8,470 nt of DNA, taken from positions 1 through 8,470 of the forward strand of contig CALCPC010000256.1 in assembly GCA_937900975.1 (NCBI GenBank), written 5' to 3'. This stretch comes from an uncultured Paracoccaceae bacterium (GTDB lineage Bacteria; Pseudomonadota; Alphaproteobacteria; Rhodobacterales; Rhodobacteraceae). A program made the translations under genes and the position numbers. A model generated the notes under the pieces. The model was not told the DNA's origin and made no database searches. It saw only the letters and a list, made by a program, of their open reading frames with translations. Shown here one piece after another: positions 1-5,404 of the stretch. How positions within the stretch are numbered: the first letter of the stretch is position 1; each line of letters starts with the position of its first letter.

Positions 1-406
1 CCCGCAAGCTTGCGCAACGCGGCAAGTTGCGGCCATGGTCACCTCACCTTCGACCGGCGCCATCGCGACTGCCTGGGACTTCGTCACGCATTACACGCCG
101 ATCAACGCGTGGGTTCCGAAAAACATCGTCGTGGTGAACATGCGCGCGTTCCAGCGCCTGCCCAAAGCGGTGCAAACCGCGGTTTTGGACGCGGCTGCGG
201 CCGCGGAAACCCGCGGATGGGCGATGTCCGCCGCAGAAGCCGATGCGAAAACGGCCATCATGGCCGAGAACGGGATGATCATTGTTGAGCCAAGCGCCGC
301 CCTGACCGAAGGGTTGCAGGCGATTGGCGCGCAGATGCTGGCCAATTGGGAAGACAGCGCCTCCAAGGCTGCCCGCTCCATTCTGTCGACGTATCAAAAC
401 CCGTAA
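1..406 (+). CDS. dctP: TRAP transporter solute-binding protein DctP, C-terminal part (5' truncated by the window)
   Basis: The open frame is entered at base 2 and runs to TAA at 404-406, giving about 134 residues with no start of its own, so the gene begins outside the window. The ATG at 35 is internal. The residues TSPSTG, then WDFVTHYTPINAWVPKNIVV and VNMRAFQRLP, match the conserved C-terminal lobe of DctP-type (PF03480) binding proteins. The end (AENGMIIVEP, later MLANWEDSA) is the usual amphipathic tail. By family knowledge this is the secreted periplasmic receptor that hands a substrate, often a carboxylate, to the DctQ/DctM membrane complex. The specificity region is mostly missing, so the ligand cannot be named. 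dctQ and dctM follow on the same strand, completing a standard P-Q-M operon. The family assignment is firm; the substrate is unknown. Confidence 0.9.
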   Translation, partial: PQACATRQVAAMVTSPSTGAIATAWDFVTHYTPINAWVPKNIVVVNMRAFQRLPKAVQTAVLDAAAAAETRGWAMSAAEADAKTAIMAENGMIIVEPSAALTEGLQAIGAQMLANWEDSASKAARSILSTYQNP

Positions 407-435
407 GCCAATCGATGCTGGCGCACTGCATGCTT

Positions 436-463
436 GCCGGCGGCCAAAGCGCCCGGCGCCGGC
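436..463 (+). promoter_or_regulatory. Intergenic hairpin between dctP and dctQ
   Basis: GCCGGCG at 436-442 is perfectly complementary to CGCCGGC at 457-463. CC/GG at 444-445 and 455-456 extends the stem past one bulged G, leaving a loop of about 9 nt. It lies in the 98-bp gap between the dctP stop and the dctQ start and has no run of T after it. It could stabilise the dctP mRNA end or attenuate transcription, which would let the binding protein be made in excess over the membrane subunits. GC-rich DNA forms such stems by chance, so confidence is modest. Confidence 0.3.
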
Positions 464-504
464 CGTTTCTGCCACAGCGCCAGCCACTCGGGTAAGGAAA
501 GCAC

Positions 505-1029
505 ATGCGCCATTTTTTGGACCGGATCTATCTTGCGGCGGGGTGGGGCGCGGCCTTCATGATCCTGGCCATCGCCATCCTGATCAGCGCGCAGATCTTC
601 TTGAACCTCGCGACGCGTGTCTTCGACCTGCCGCTGCCATCGACGATCCCGTCTTATGCGGATTTCTCGGGCTTCATGCTGGCCGCCGCGACCTTCCTTG
701 CGATGCCTTACACGTTTCGCAGCGGCGGCCACATCCGGGTTTCGCTGGTCACGGCGCGCCTGCCCCGGCGGGCACAGTTCGGGGCAGAGGTTTTGGCCCT
801 CACGGCGGCAACGCTGCTCAGCGCTTTTGCGGTTTGTTTTATTTGGGTCCTTGTCTGGGAAAGCGTCCATTTTGGGGATCTCTCGACCGGCACCGTCCCA
901 ATCCCGCTTTGGATCCCTCAAGCGGCGATGGCGGTGAGGATGCCGCTTTTCTGTGTGGCTGTCCTCGACAGTCTTTGGCAAACCATCGCGGGCGGCGCGG
1001 CTGTGATCCCCGGCGAAGGGGGGGTCTGA
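505..1029 (+). CDS. dctQ: TRAP transporter small membrane subunit DctQ
   Basis: This 174-residue protein has four hydrophobic segments, at roughly residues 10-33, 50-68, 90-113 and 130-153, as expected for the small four-helix DctQ (PF04290) subunit of a TRAP transporter. The motif after helix 2, MPYTFRSGGHIRVSL, is the conserved loop of the family, with the RxGGHIRV signature. An AAGGAA ribosome site at 494-499 sits about 5 nt before the ATG and supports this start. It is preceded by dctP and followed after one base by dctM, so the three genes are almost surely co-transcribed. DctQ associates with DctM in the inner membrane and is needed for transport, although it does not itself form the main substrate path. 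Length and topology are normal for the family. Confidence 0.93.
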   Translation: MRHFLDRIYLAAGWGAAFMILAIAILISAQIFLNLATRVFDLPLPSTIPSYADFSGFMLAAATFLAMPYTFRSGGHIRVSLVTARLPRRAQFGAEVLALTAATLLSAFAVCFIWVLVWESVHFGDLSTGTVPIPLWIPQAAMAVRMPLFCVAVLDSLWQTIAGGAAVIPGEGGV

Positions 1030-1030
1030 G

Positions 1031-2332
1031 ATGTCCGATCCTGCGGTTGGGCTGACCCTGCTGGCGGTCTTGTTTTTGTGCTTGGCGGCGGGGCTTTGGA
1101 TTGCCCTCTCCCTGGTGGCGGTCGCGGCGGTCGCGCTGGCCGTCTTCTCGAACGCCTCGGTGGGGCTAAACCTGGCTGTCACGTTTTGGGGGCACAGCCA
1201 CTCCTGGTCGCTGACGGCGCTGCCCCTCTTTATCTTGATGGGGGAGATCCTGCTGCGTTCGCGCCTAAGCCGGGACATGTTCGACGGCCTCGCGCCGTGG
1301 TTAGAGGGCCTTCCCGGCCGGTTGCTGCATGTCAACGTGCTTGGCTGCGCGATTTTCGCGGCGGTTTCCGGCTCCTCCGCGGCGACCGCCGCGACAATCG
1401 GCAAAATGTCGGTGCCAGAGCTTGCCGCGCGCGGCTATCCCGAGGGGCTGATCCTTGGCACGCTGGCCGGGTCTGCCACGCTGGGGCTTTTGCTCACGCC
1501 GTCGAATATTCTGATCGTCTACGGCGTGGCGACAGAACAATCGATTGCCCGCCTGTTTGTGGCGGGGCTGATCCCCGGCGCCTTGCTGGTCGGTTTGTTC
1601 AGCGCCTATGTCGCGGTCCGCGCCTGGCTCGAACCGGGCCTGGTCCCGGTTGAAGGGATCCGGCTGACCCTTGCCGAAAAGCTGTGGCGCGCGCGGGGGC
1701 TGATCCCCGTGGCCCTGCTGATTTCGGGCGTCATCGGCGCAATCTACACAGGGCTCGCGTCGCCGACCGATGCGGCCGCACTCGGTGTTCTTTTGTCGGC
1801 TCTTCTGGCCGCCCTTTCTGGCGGCTTTACCAAAAGCCACTTCTTGGATGCGCTTCTGTCGGCGGCACGCACCTCCTGCATGATCGCGTTCATCCTGCTT
1901 GGCGCGGCATTCCTGGCGGTTGCAATGGGGTTCACCGGCTTGCCCCGAAACCTCGCGCACTGGATCGGAGAGATGGGCCTGTCGCCCTACACGCTCCTGG
2001 CGGTCCTGACGGTGTTTTTCATCGTTCTCGGGCTTTTCCTGGACGGAATTTCGGTCGTTGTGCTGACAAGCTCAAGCATCATGCCCATGGTCCTGGCCGG
2101 TGGGAGCGACCCGATTTGGTTTGGCATCTATTTGGTGCGGGTGGTGGAGATGAGCCAGATCACACCCCCCGTTGGCTTCAACCTCTTTGTTATTCAGGGG
2201 CTTACCGGCATCGACATCTTGCGGATTGCAAAGGCGGCGCTGCCGTTCTTCTGTCTGCTTTTGTGCGCCGTCGTGCTGATCACGATTTTCCCGCAGATTG
2301 TGACAGCCCTCCCCAGCGCGATGGGCCGTTAA
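1031..2332 (+). CDS. dctM: TRAP transporter large membrane subunit DctM
   Basis: This 433-residue, highly hydrophobic protein has the size and about a dozen membrane segments of the DctM (PF06808) ion-coupled transport subunit. Diagnostic stretches include LPLFILMGEILLRS (residues 64-77), AVSGSSAATAATIGKM (111-126), GSATLGLLLTPSNILIVYG (147-165), and near the C terminus FLDGISVVVLTSSSIMP and ITPPVGFNLFVIQGLTG. By family knowledge these include the re-entrant hairpins that form the ion and substrate sites of the elevator-type mechanism. The ATG follows the dctQ stop by one base and a GGGGGG run in the end of dctQ acts as the ribosome site, indicating translational coupling. The stop lies 17 bp from the convergent end of the MarR-type gene, and no strong terminator is visible in that gap. 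The protein appears full length and intact. Confidence 0.95.
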   Translation: MSDPAVGLTLLAVLFLCLAAGLWIALSLVAVAAVALAVFSNASVGLNLAVTFWGHSHSWSLTALPLFILMGEILLRSRLSRDMFDGLAPWLEGLPGRLLHVNVLGCAIFAAVSGSSAATAATIGKMSVPELAARGYPEGLILGTLAGSATLGLLLTPSNILIVYGVATEQSIARLFVAGLIPGALLVGLFSAYVAVRAWLEPGLVPVEGIRLTLAEKLWRARGLIPVALLISGVIGAIYTGLASPTDAAALGVLLSALLAALSGGFTKSHFLDALLSAARTSCMIAFILLGAAFLAVAMGFTGLPRNLAHWIGEMGLSPYTLLAVLTVFFIVLGLFLDGISVVVLTSSSIMPMVLAGGSDPIWFGIYLVRVVEMSQITPPVGFNLFVIQGLTGIDILRIAKAALPFFCLLLCAVVLITIFPQIVTALPSAMGR

Positions 2333-2349
2333 CGCCCGGGCAGAGGCTG

Positions 2350-2865
2350 TCACAAAGACGAGGCCGCGCGACTGGCCTGATCGTATTGCCCGGACAAAGC
2401 GCGCAAACTGGCCGCGATACTGCTCAATTCATCGCCGGAAAGATCCATCCGACCAAGCCCGTCGATTAGACAACGCTCCCGCACCGTGCGGTATTCGTCG
2501 CATAAGGACGCCCCAGCGCTAGAGGTGCGGTAAAACACCTCCTTACCCCGTTTTTCCGAGGTGATCAGCGCCGCTTTCGACAGCTTGCGCAGCGCGTAAT
2601 TGACCGTGTGCGTATCGTCGATGTTTAACAGAAAACAGATGTCTGTCAGGCGTTTGTCGCGGCCACGGTGATTGACGTTGTGCAAAACCAAGATCTCCAG
2701 CGGGCTCATCTCTGTGTGCCCCGCCGCCGCCATGCATTTGACCATCCAGCGCGAGAACGCGTTAAAGGCGATGATCAGCCCAAATTCAAATTCCGACGCT
2801 TGCCAGCCTTCGCCATCCGCCAGGTGGCGAGAGGATACGATTTTGCGTTTCACTGGTTTTTCCAT
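2350..2865 (-). CDS. Winged-helix MarR-family transcriptional regulator (COG5631 type)
   Basis: This 171-residue protein matches in layout the alphaproteobacterial 'predicted transcription regulator, MarR family' group (COG5631). It has an SEFEFGLI...NAFSRWMVKCMAAAG helix at residues 24-49, then MSPLEILVLHNVNHRGRDKRLTDICFLLN (53-81). A recognition-helix region follows (DDTHTVNYALRKL, 83-95), then a wing ending in GKEVFY (107-112). The C-terminal helices would form the dimer. The ATG at 2865 fits the family N terminus, with purine-rich GGAGGGCGG upstream as a poorly spaced ribosome site. It converges on dctM with a 17-bp gap. Position next to a TRAP operon suggests it controls that operon or itself, which is inference. 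Family identification is good; ligand and targets are unknown. Confidence 0.85.
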   Translation of the reverse strand: MEKPVKRKIVSSRHLADGEGWQASEFEFGLIIAFNAFSRWMVKCMAAAGHTEMSPLEILVLHNVNHRGRDKRLTDICFLLNIDDTHTVNYALRKLSKAALITSEKRGKEVFYRTSSAGASLCDEYRTVRERCLIDGLGRMDLSGDELSSIAASLRALSGQYDQASRAASSL

Positions 2866-2888
2866 GCCGCCTGACCGCCCTCCCCCGG

Positions 2889-2907
2889 GTTTGTGAGACT
2901 ATCAAAC
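2889..2907. promoter_or_regulatory. Candidate operator: 19-bp imperfect dyad upstream of the MarR-type gene
   Basis: GTTTGTGAG and CTATCAAAC flank a central A. Seven of the nine position pairs are complementary, with the outer five perfect (GTTTG/CAAAC). The dyad lies 24-42 bp upstream of the regulator ATG and overlaps its candidate -10 box. Size and position suit autorepression by a dimeric MarR-type protein. The binding link is inference. Confidence 0.4.
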
Positions 2908-2923
2908 AGGCGGATTTGTGCAA
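2896..2923 (-). promoter_or_regulatory. Candidate promoter of the MarR-type gene
   Basis: On the minus strand TTGCAC (2918-2923) resembles a -35 box and, after a 16-bp spacer, TAGTCT (2896-2901) is a weak -10 candidate, about 30 bp before the ATG at 2865. The -10 candidate lies inside the dyad at 2889-2907. The -10 match is poor, so this is tentative. Confidence 0.3.
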
Positions 2924-3377
2924 CCGGATCGCCAGAGGACCGGTCCGCGAACAGCTGTCCTTGTGAGCACCGGCGACGGCCCCCGCGTGTGCGCAGGTCC
3001 CAGATCTGGTGTCCGCCGGTGTCAAAGCCAAGACACGCAGAACATCCCGGATCGTTCACACCTCGGTCGCCCACATTCAAGGCGGCGTCCGGGTTGAGCG
3101 GACGGGGGACCGGACAGGCAGCGGCCATCGCTTGGCCGACCCTGCCAACGAAATAACCCGAAAACGCCCAACCGAAAGCCCGCTGATACGGGTTTAAGCG
3201 CGCCCCATACCTGAGGCGTCACCGGGATCAACAATCGCAGGGGCAACGGTGCCAAGCGCCTTACCGGCCCACCGCCAAATTTGGGCCGCCACCTCGGCAA
3301 GGCGCGGCCAAGCATGGCGTCAATGTCTTCGACACGGCCCGCGCCCATGGTCCGCAGTGGACCGAAAAGCTGATCTA

Positions 3378-3421
3378 GAGCATTTTCCGTTCAAAGCAGG
3401 TCAGTCATCGTCAGAAAACGC
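3378..3421 (+). repeat. 44-bp dispersed repeat, copy A
   Basis: It begins GAGCATTTTCCGTTCA and ends TCAGAAAACGC, with no gaps against copies B (7820-7863) and C (8346-8389). The near-inverted ends GCATTTTC and GAAAACGC can pair as eight base pairs with one G-U in minus-strand RNA. CTA directly precedes it, giving CTAGAGC, the same terminus seen inverted at 8452-8458. It ends one base before the stop codon of copD, so it forms the start of the copD 3' untranslated region and could serve as an mRNA-end hairpin. Confidence 0.75.
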
Positions 3422-3422
3422 C

Positions 3423-4301
3423 TTAAAGCCTCGCGGGCGGTGTCGTGACGCTGGTGATTGTGGCGGTTGCGAGCAAGATCGCCGCCACGGCGGCCATCTC
3501 AACCGCGATTGACCAGCGCAGCGCCGTGGCGGCGCCCGGGTTTCCACTGCGAAGGGCGGGGACCGAGCGCCATTTGTTCAACGCAGCAAGACCAAAAAGG
3601 CCGCTTACCCCCAAGACCTTGGCCAGCAACCCTGCGCCATAGGCCGTGCCCAGCAACGCCGTGACCGATCCCGACAAAAGCCACGACAACACACATCCTG
3701 AGACAGTCAACAGCGCAACAGCATAGGCCGCAACATGGCCGAAATGGTGCAAAAGCGCCGCGCCGTTCACAGAGCGGGCCGCCAGCCATAGCGGCAGAAG
3801 GGCACCGACCCAAAGCGCGACAGCCAAGAGATGCACTACAAGAAGAGGCGCAAGCAAGGGCCGCGGATCGCCGAGCGTATGGCCAATCTGCGTATAGGAC
3901 AGCGCGACCGCAACGCTGCCGCCAAGCGCGACCCATCGTCCGACACCCGGCAGAACAAAGCCAAGGATGGCCGCGGCGCCGAACCCGCGCCAGAGCGCGG
4001 CGGTGCCAAGCGGGCTGTCCCAGACAAAACCCAGCATCACCGGATCCAACGCACCCTCGATCCCCAGGCCCGAGATCCGGGCGGCGCGGATACCGAACCG
4101 GAGCGTCAGGACGACCAGCCCGACCAGGGCCGCACCCATGGCGACACGCCGCGCCAAAGCCAGAACCGGCGCGTCGGCTCGGGCCGCAAAGACCACCGCG
4201 AACAAAACACCCCCGATGGCCAGCAGGGCTGCGCCATACTCGACGGCCTTGGCGATGATCGCCAACACCGCCAGGCCGTCGATGGGGGCCAGTCCCGTCA
4301 A
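3423..4301 (-). CDS. copD: CopD-family copper resistance membrane protein
   Basis: From a TTG at 4301 this gives 292 residues with about eight hydrophobic segments, the size and topology of CopD (PF05425), an inner-membrane partner of CopC in copper uptake or resistance. Family-like stretches are DSPLGTAALWRGFGA (residues 95-109) and LLVVHLLAVALWVGALLPL (153-171), with conserved His157. Other membrane-region histidines include His141, His185, His186 and His189. The TTG overlaps the copC stop (TTGA), so translation is probably coupled. The frame stays open upstream to 4364, but that start would overlap copC by 67 bp and add a non-hydrophobic leader, so I prefer 4301. A GTG a few codons inside is another option. 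The stop (TAA) directly follows repeat copy A on the plus-strand map. Family call strong, start less sure. Confidence 0.85.
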   Translation of the reverse strand: MTGLAPIDGLAVLAIIAKAVEYGAALLAIGGVLFAVVFAARADAPVLALARRVAMGAALVGLVVLTLRFGIRAARISGLGIEGALDPVMLGFVWDSPLGTAALWRGFGAAAILGFVLPGVGRWVALGGSVAVALSYTQIGHTLGDPRPLLAPLLVVHLLAVALWVGALLPLWLAARSVNGAALLHHFGHVAAYAVALLTVSGCVLSWLLSGSVTALLGTAYGAGLLAKVLGVSGLFGLAALNKWRSVPALRSGNPGAATALRWSIAVEMAAVAAILLATATITSVTTPPARL

Positions 4302-4642
4302 TCGGCGACCGTGAACGAAAAGCTGCCCTGCATCGGGTGGCCATCGGACGCCATGCCACGCCAATCAAGCGTATAGGCACCCGGGGCCAGCGGGGCGACC
4401 GGCACTGCGCGAAACTCCATTGCCGGATCGGTCCCGGTTTCGCGGGACAGCGCGACAGCACCGCCGGACGATGTCAGCGTGACCGAGCTGATGCGCATCG
4501 GGTCGTCAAAGCGCATCGCAAGCTCCTCCACCTTCGCGACGGTCGCCCCATCGGCCGGCGTTGTCCCCTGCTTTTGAGAATGCGCTGTCGCAAGCGCTGC
4601 GGTAAACGCCAGGACCAGGCTAGCAAAAAGGGTTCGGATCAT
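4298..4642 (-). CDS. copC: CopC-family periplasmic copper-binding protein
   Basis: This 114-residue protein starts at an ATG preceded by an excellent AAGGAG ribosome site, so the longer frame reaching 4822 is not used. Residues 1-20 (MIRTLFASLVLAFTAALATA) are a Sec signal peptide. Cleavage after ALATA would leave His21 as the first mature residue. TTPADGATV and the C-terminal GAYTLDWRGMASDGHPMQGSFSFTV are hallmarks of the CopC (PF04234) beta-sandwich. His21 with Asp100 and His102 (the SDGHP motif) matches the known Cu(II) site made from the mature N-terminal His plus D-x-H. A Met-rich Cu(I) site is not evident. It overlaps copD, which probably receives copper from it. Role: periplasmic copper binding and delivery. 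Length is normal for a single-domain CopC. Confidence 0.92.
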   Translation of the reverse strand: MIRTLFASLVLAFTAALATAHSQKQGTTPADGATVAKVEELAMRFDDPMRISSVTLTSSGGAVALSRETGTDPAMEFRAVPVAPLAPGAYTLDWRGMASDGHPMQGSFSFTVAD

Positions 4643-4695
4643 CCCAAGCTCCTTAGGATCGGGGTTGCGGCAGCGCATGATGGGCGCCGCGACGG

Positions 4696-4706
4696 TTGCC
4701 GGGCAA
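4696..4706. promoter_or_regulatory. Short perfect dyad upstream of copC
   Basis: TTGCC-G-GGCAA is a perfect 5+1+5 dyad 54-64 bp before the copC ATG. Position suits a regulator site, and inverted TTGCC-like half-sites occur in some copper-responsive MerR-family operators. No convincing -35/-10 pair accompanies it, and an 11-bp GC-rich dyad can occur by chance. Confidence 0.2.
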
Positions 4707-4848
4707 GTGTGATGTGGCGGACGATAGCGTGGCGCTGATGTCTTGTTGAGGCCGAAGCGCGGCAAAGGCGGCCCAGTCCACCCCCCCTGCCAGCAGAGGC
4801 AATGGCTTCGGGACCTGGGCATGGCGGATCGACCGTGCGCACCCTGTC

Positions 4849-5064
4849 CTAAATCGGGGAGCCTTGGAACCAGAAGGACTGTGTTGCCCGCATCCCCAAG
4901 GCGCGCGGGCCGTCAGCCATCCAGCCCTGCGCCGATCCCACCCGCCGCCGCGCGATCAAAGGGCCCAGAAACGGCGCACCCGGATCGACGCGGGCGTCGC
5001 GGCTGGGGTCGGGTTGGCCGGGGCGCGGCGGGTTCGTCGTGATCAAGCTCAGCGTGATGTCCAT
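4849..5064 (-). CDS. Possible small hypothetical protein (71 aa)
   Basis: The frame begins MDITLSLITTNPPRPGQPDP and ends MRATQSFWFQGSPI. Third positions are clearly G/C-rich, and GAGAG about 9 nt before the ATG could be a ribosome site. No signal peptide, membrane segment or known motif is visible. It overlaps another open minus-strand frame (4913-5335) by 152 bp, so at most one can be a normal gene there. It could be a genuine small gene, the end of a frameshifted pseudogene, or chance. Function unknown. Confidence 0.25.
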   Translation of the reverse strand: MDITLSLITTNPPRPGQPDPSRDARVDPGAPFLGPLIARRRVGSAQGWMADGPRALGMRATQSFWFQGSPI

Positions 5065-5335
5065 CGAGACGCTCTCGTTTGTCCGCGACCGGGTCCTCCA
5101 GATCGGCGCGGCCAGTGTCGGGCGTCGCAGATCCCTGCATCAGACCGGCGCCGGGCAGCACACTTGTAGCGCTGGACCCGCGCCCGGCCCTTTTGCAGGC
5201 AGCTCCGTTCAGGGTTTGGTCCTTTTCGGGCCCATGCAAAACGCCCACGGGGCGGGCCGGCCAGGGCTCGACGGTCGGCGGTGGTGCCTGTCGGGGCGCC
5301 CCACGGTTCCAACGGCGCCTGAAGTACCGGGCCAA
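4913..5335 (-). CDS. Possible Arg/Pro-rich hypothetical frame (140 aa, TTG start)
   Basis: This minus-strand frame starts at TTG (MARYFRRRWNRGAPRQ...) and is in phase with the ABC permease that stops 70 bp upstream; the frame is open from that TAG. It is rich in Arg and Pro, has no recognised motif, and its second half reads like an out-of-frame shadow of the 4849-5064 frame. A single shift near 5065-5100 would join the two into one longer reading, which fits a decayed gene. Chance is equally possible. Confidence 0.15.
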   Translation of the reverse strand: MARYFRRRWNRGAPRQAPPPTVEPWPARPVGVLHGPEKDQTLNGAACKRAGRGSSATSVLPGAGLMQGSATPDTGRADLEDPVADKRERLDGHHAELDHDEPAAPRPTRPQPRRPRRSGCAVSGPFDRAAAGGIGAGLDG

Positions 5336-5404
5336 TTTCCGCGCTTCCGCTCTTCGCGGATCTTGCGGCTTTAGGGCTGGCGCATGGCGGGCAGAAGGGT
5401 GGGG

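Larger units (their letters stand above)
2866..3377. other. Gene-poor region, possibly a decayed gene on the minus strand
   Basis: No intact gene is recognised here. Besides the regulator promoter zone, minus-strand reading gives protein-like pieces in different frames. One is GAGRVEDIDAMLGRAL (about 3300-3348). A second frame reads GKALGTVAPAIVDPGDASGM and stops near 3190. A third reads RLNPYQRAFGWAFSGYFVGR and continues to 2850 inside the regulator start. Third positions are G/C-rich in these pieces, as in real genes nearby, which fits a frameshifted remnant. I could not assign a family. In a GC-rich genome, long chance frames are also expected, so decay is only one reading. Confidence 0.3.
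4643..5404. other. Gene-poor region between copC and the ABC permease
   Basis: About 760 bp lie between the copC start and the ABC permease stop, and no gene family is recognised in any frame. The right part contains two overlapping minus-strand open frames, listed separately, with gene-like third-position bias. The left part (4643-4848) is the copC leader and upstream DNA. No tRNA, strong terminator or tandem repeat was seen. Confidence 0.4.

Noticed and set aside
394..1404. 336-residue minus-strand open frame opposite dctQ/dctM
   Set aside because: It is Arg/Lys/Gln-rich with no motif and lies antisense to two clear membrane proteins; it is a GC-driven shadow.
2333..2349. Bidirectional terminator between dctM and the MarR-type gene
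   Set aside because: Only a short GCCCGGGC palindrome is present, without a proper stem-loop and T run.
3155..3193. Possible terminator from AACCCG...CGGGTT
   Set aside because: The 6-bp stem has a long loop and no T run in the right place; too weak to call.
3499..4461. 320-residue minus-strand open frame overlapping copC and copD
   Set aside because: It is a +1 shadow of copD; Cys/Trp/Arg-rich with no family pattern, while CopC and CopD are recognisable.
4643..4822. Longer copC start at 4822
   Set aside because: The signal peptide and the AAGGAG site both fix the start at 4642; the extra 60 residues have no family match.
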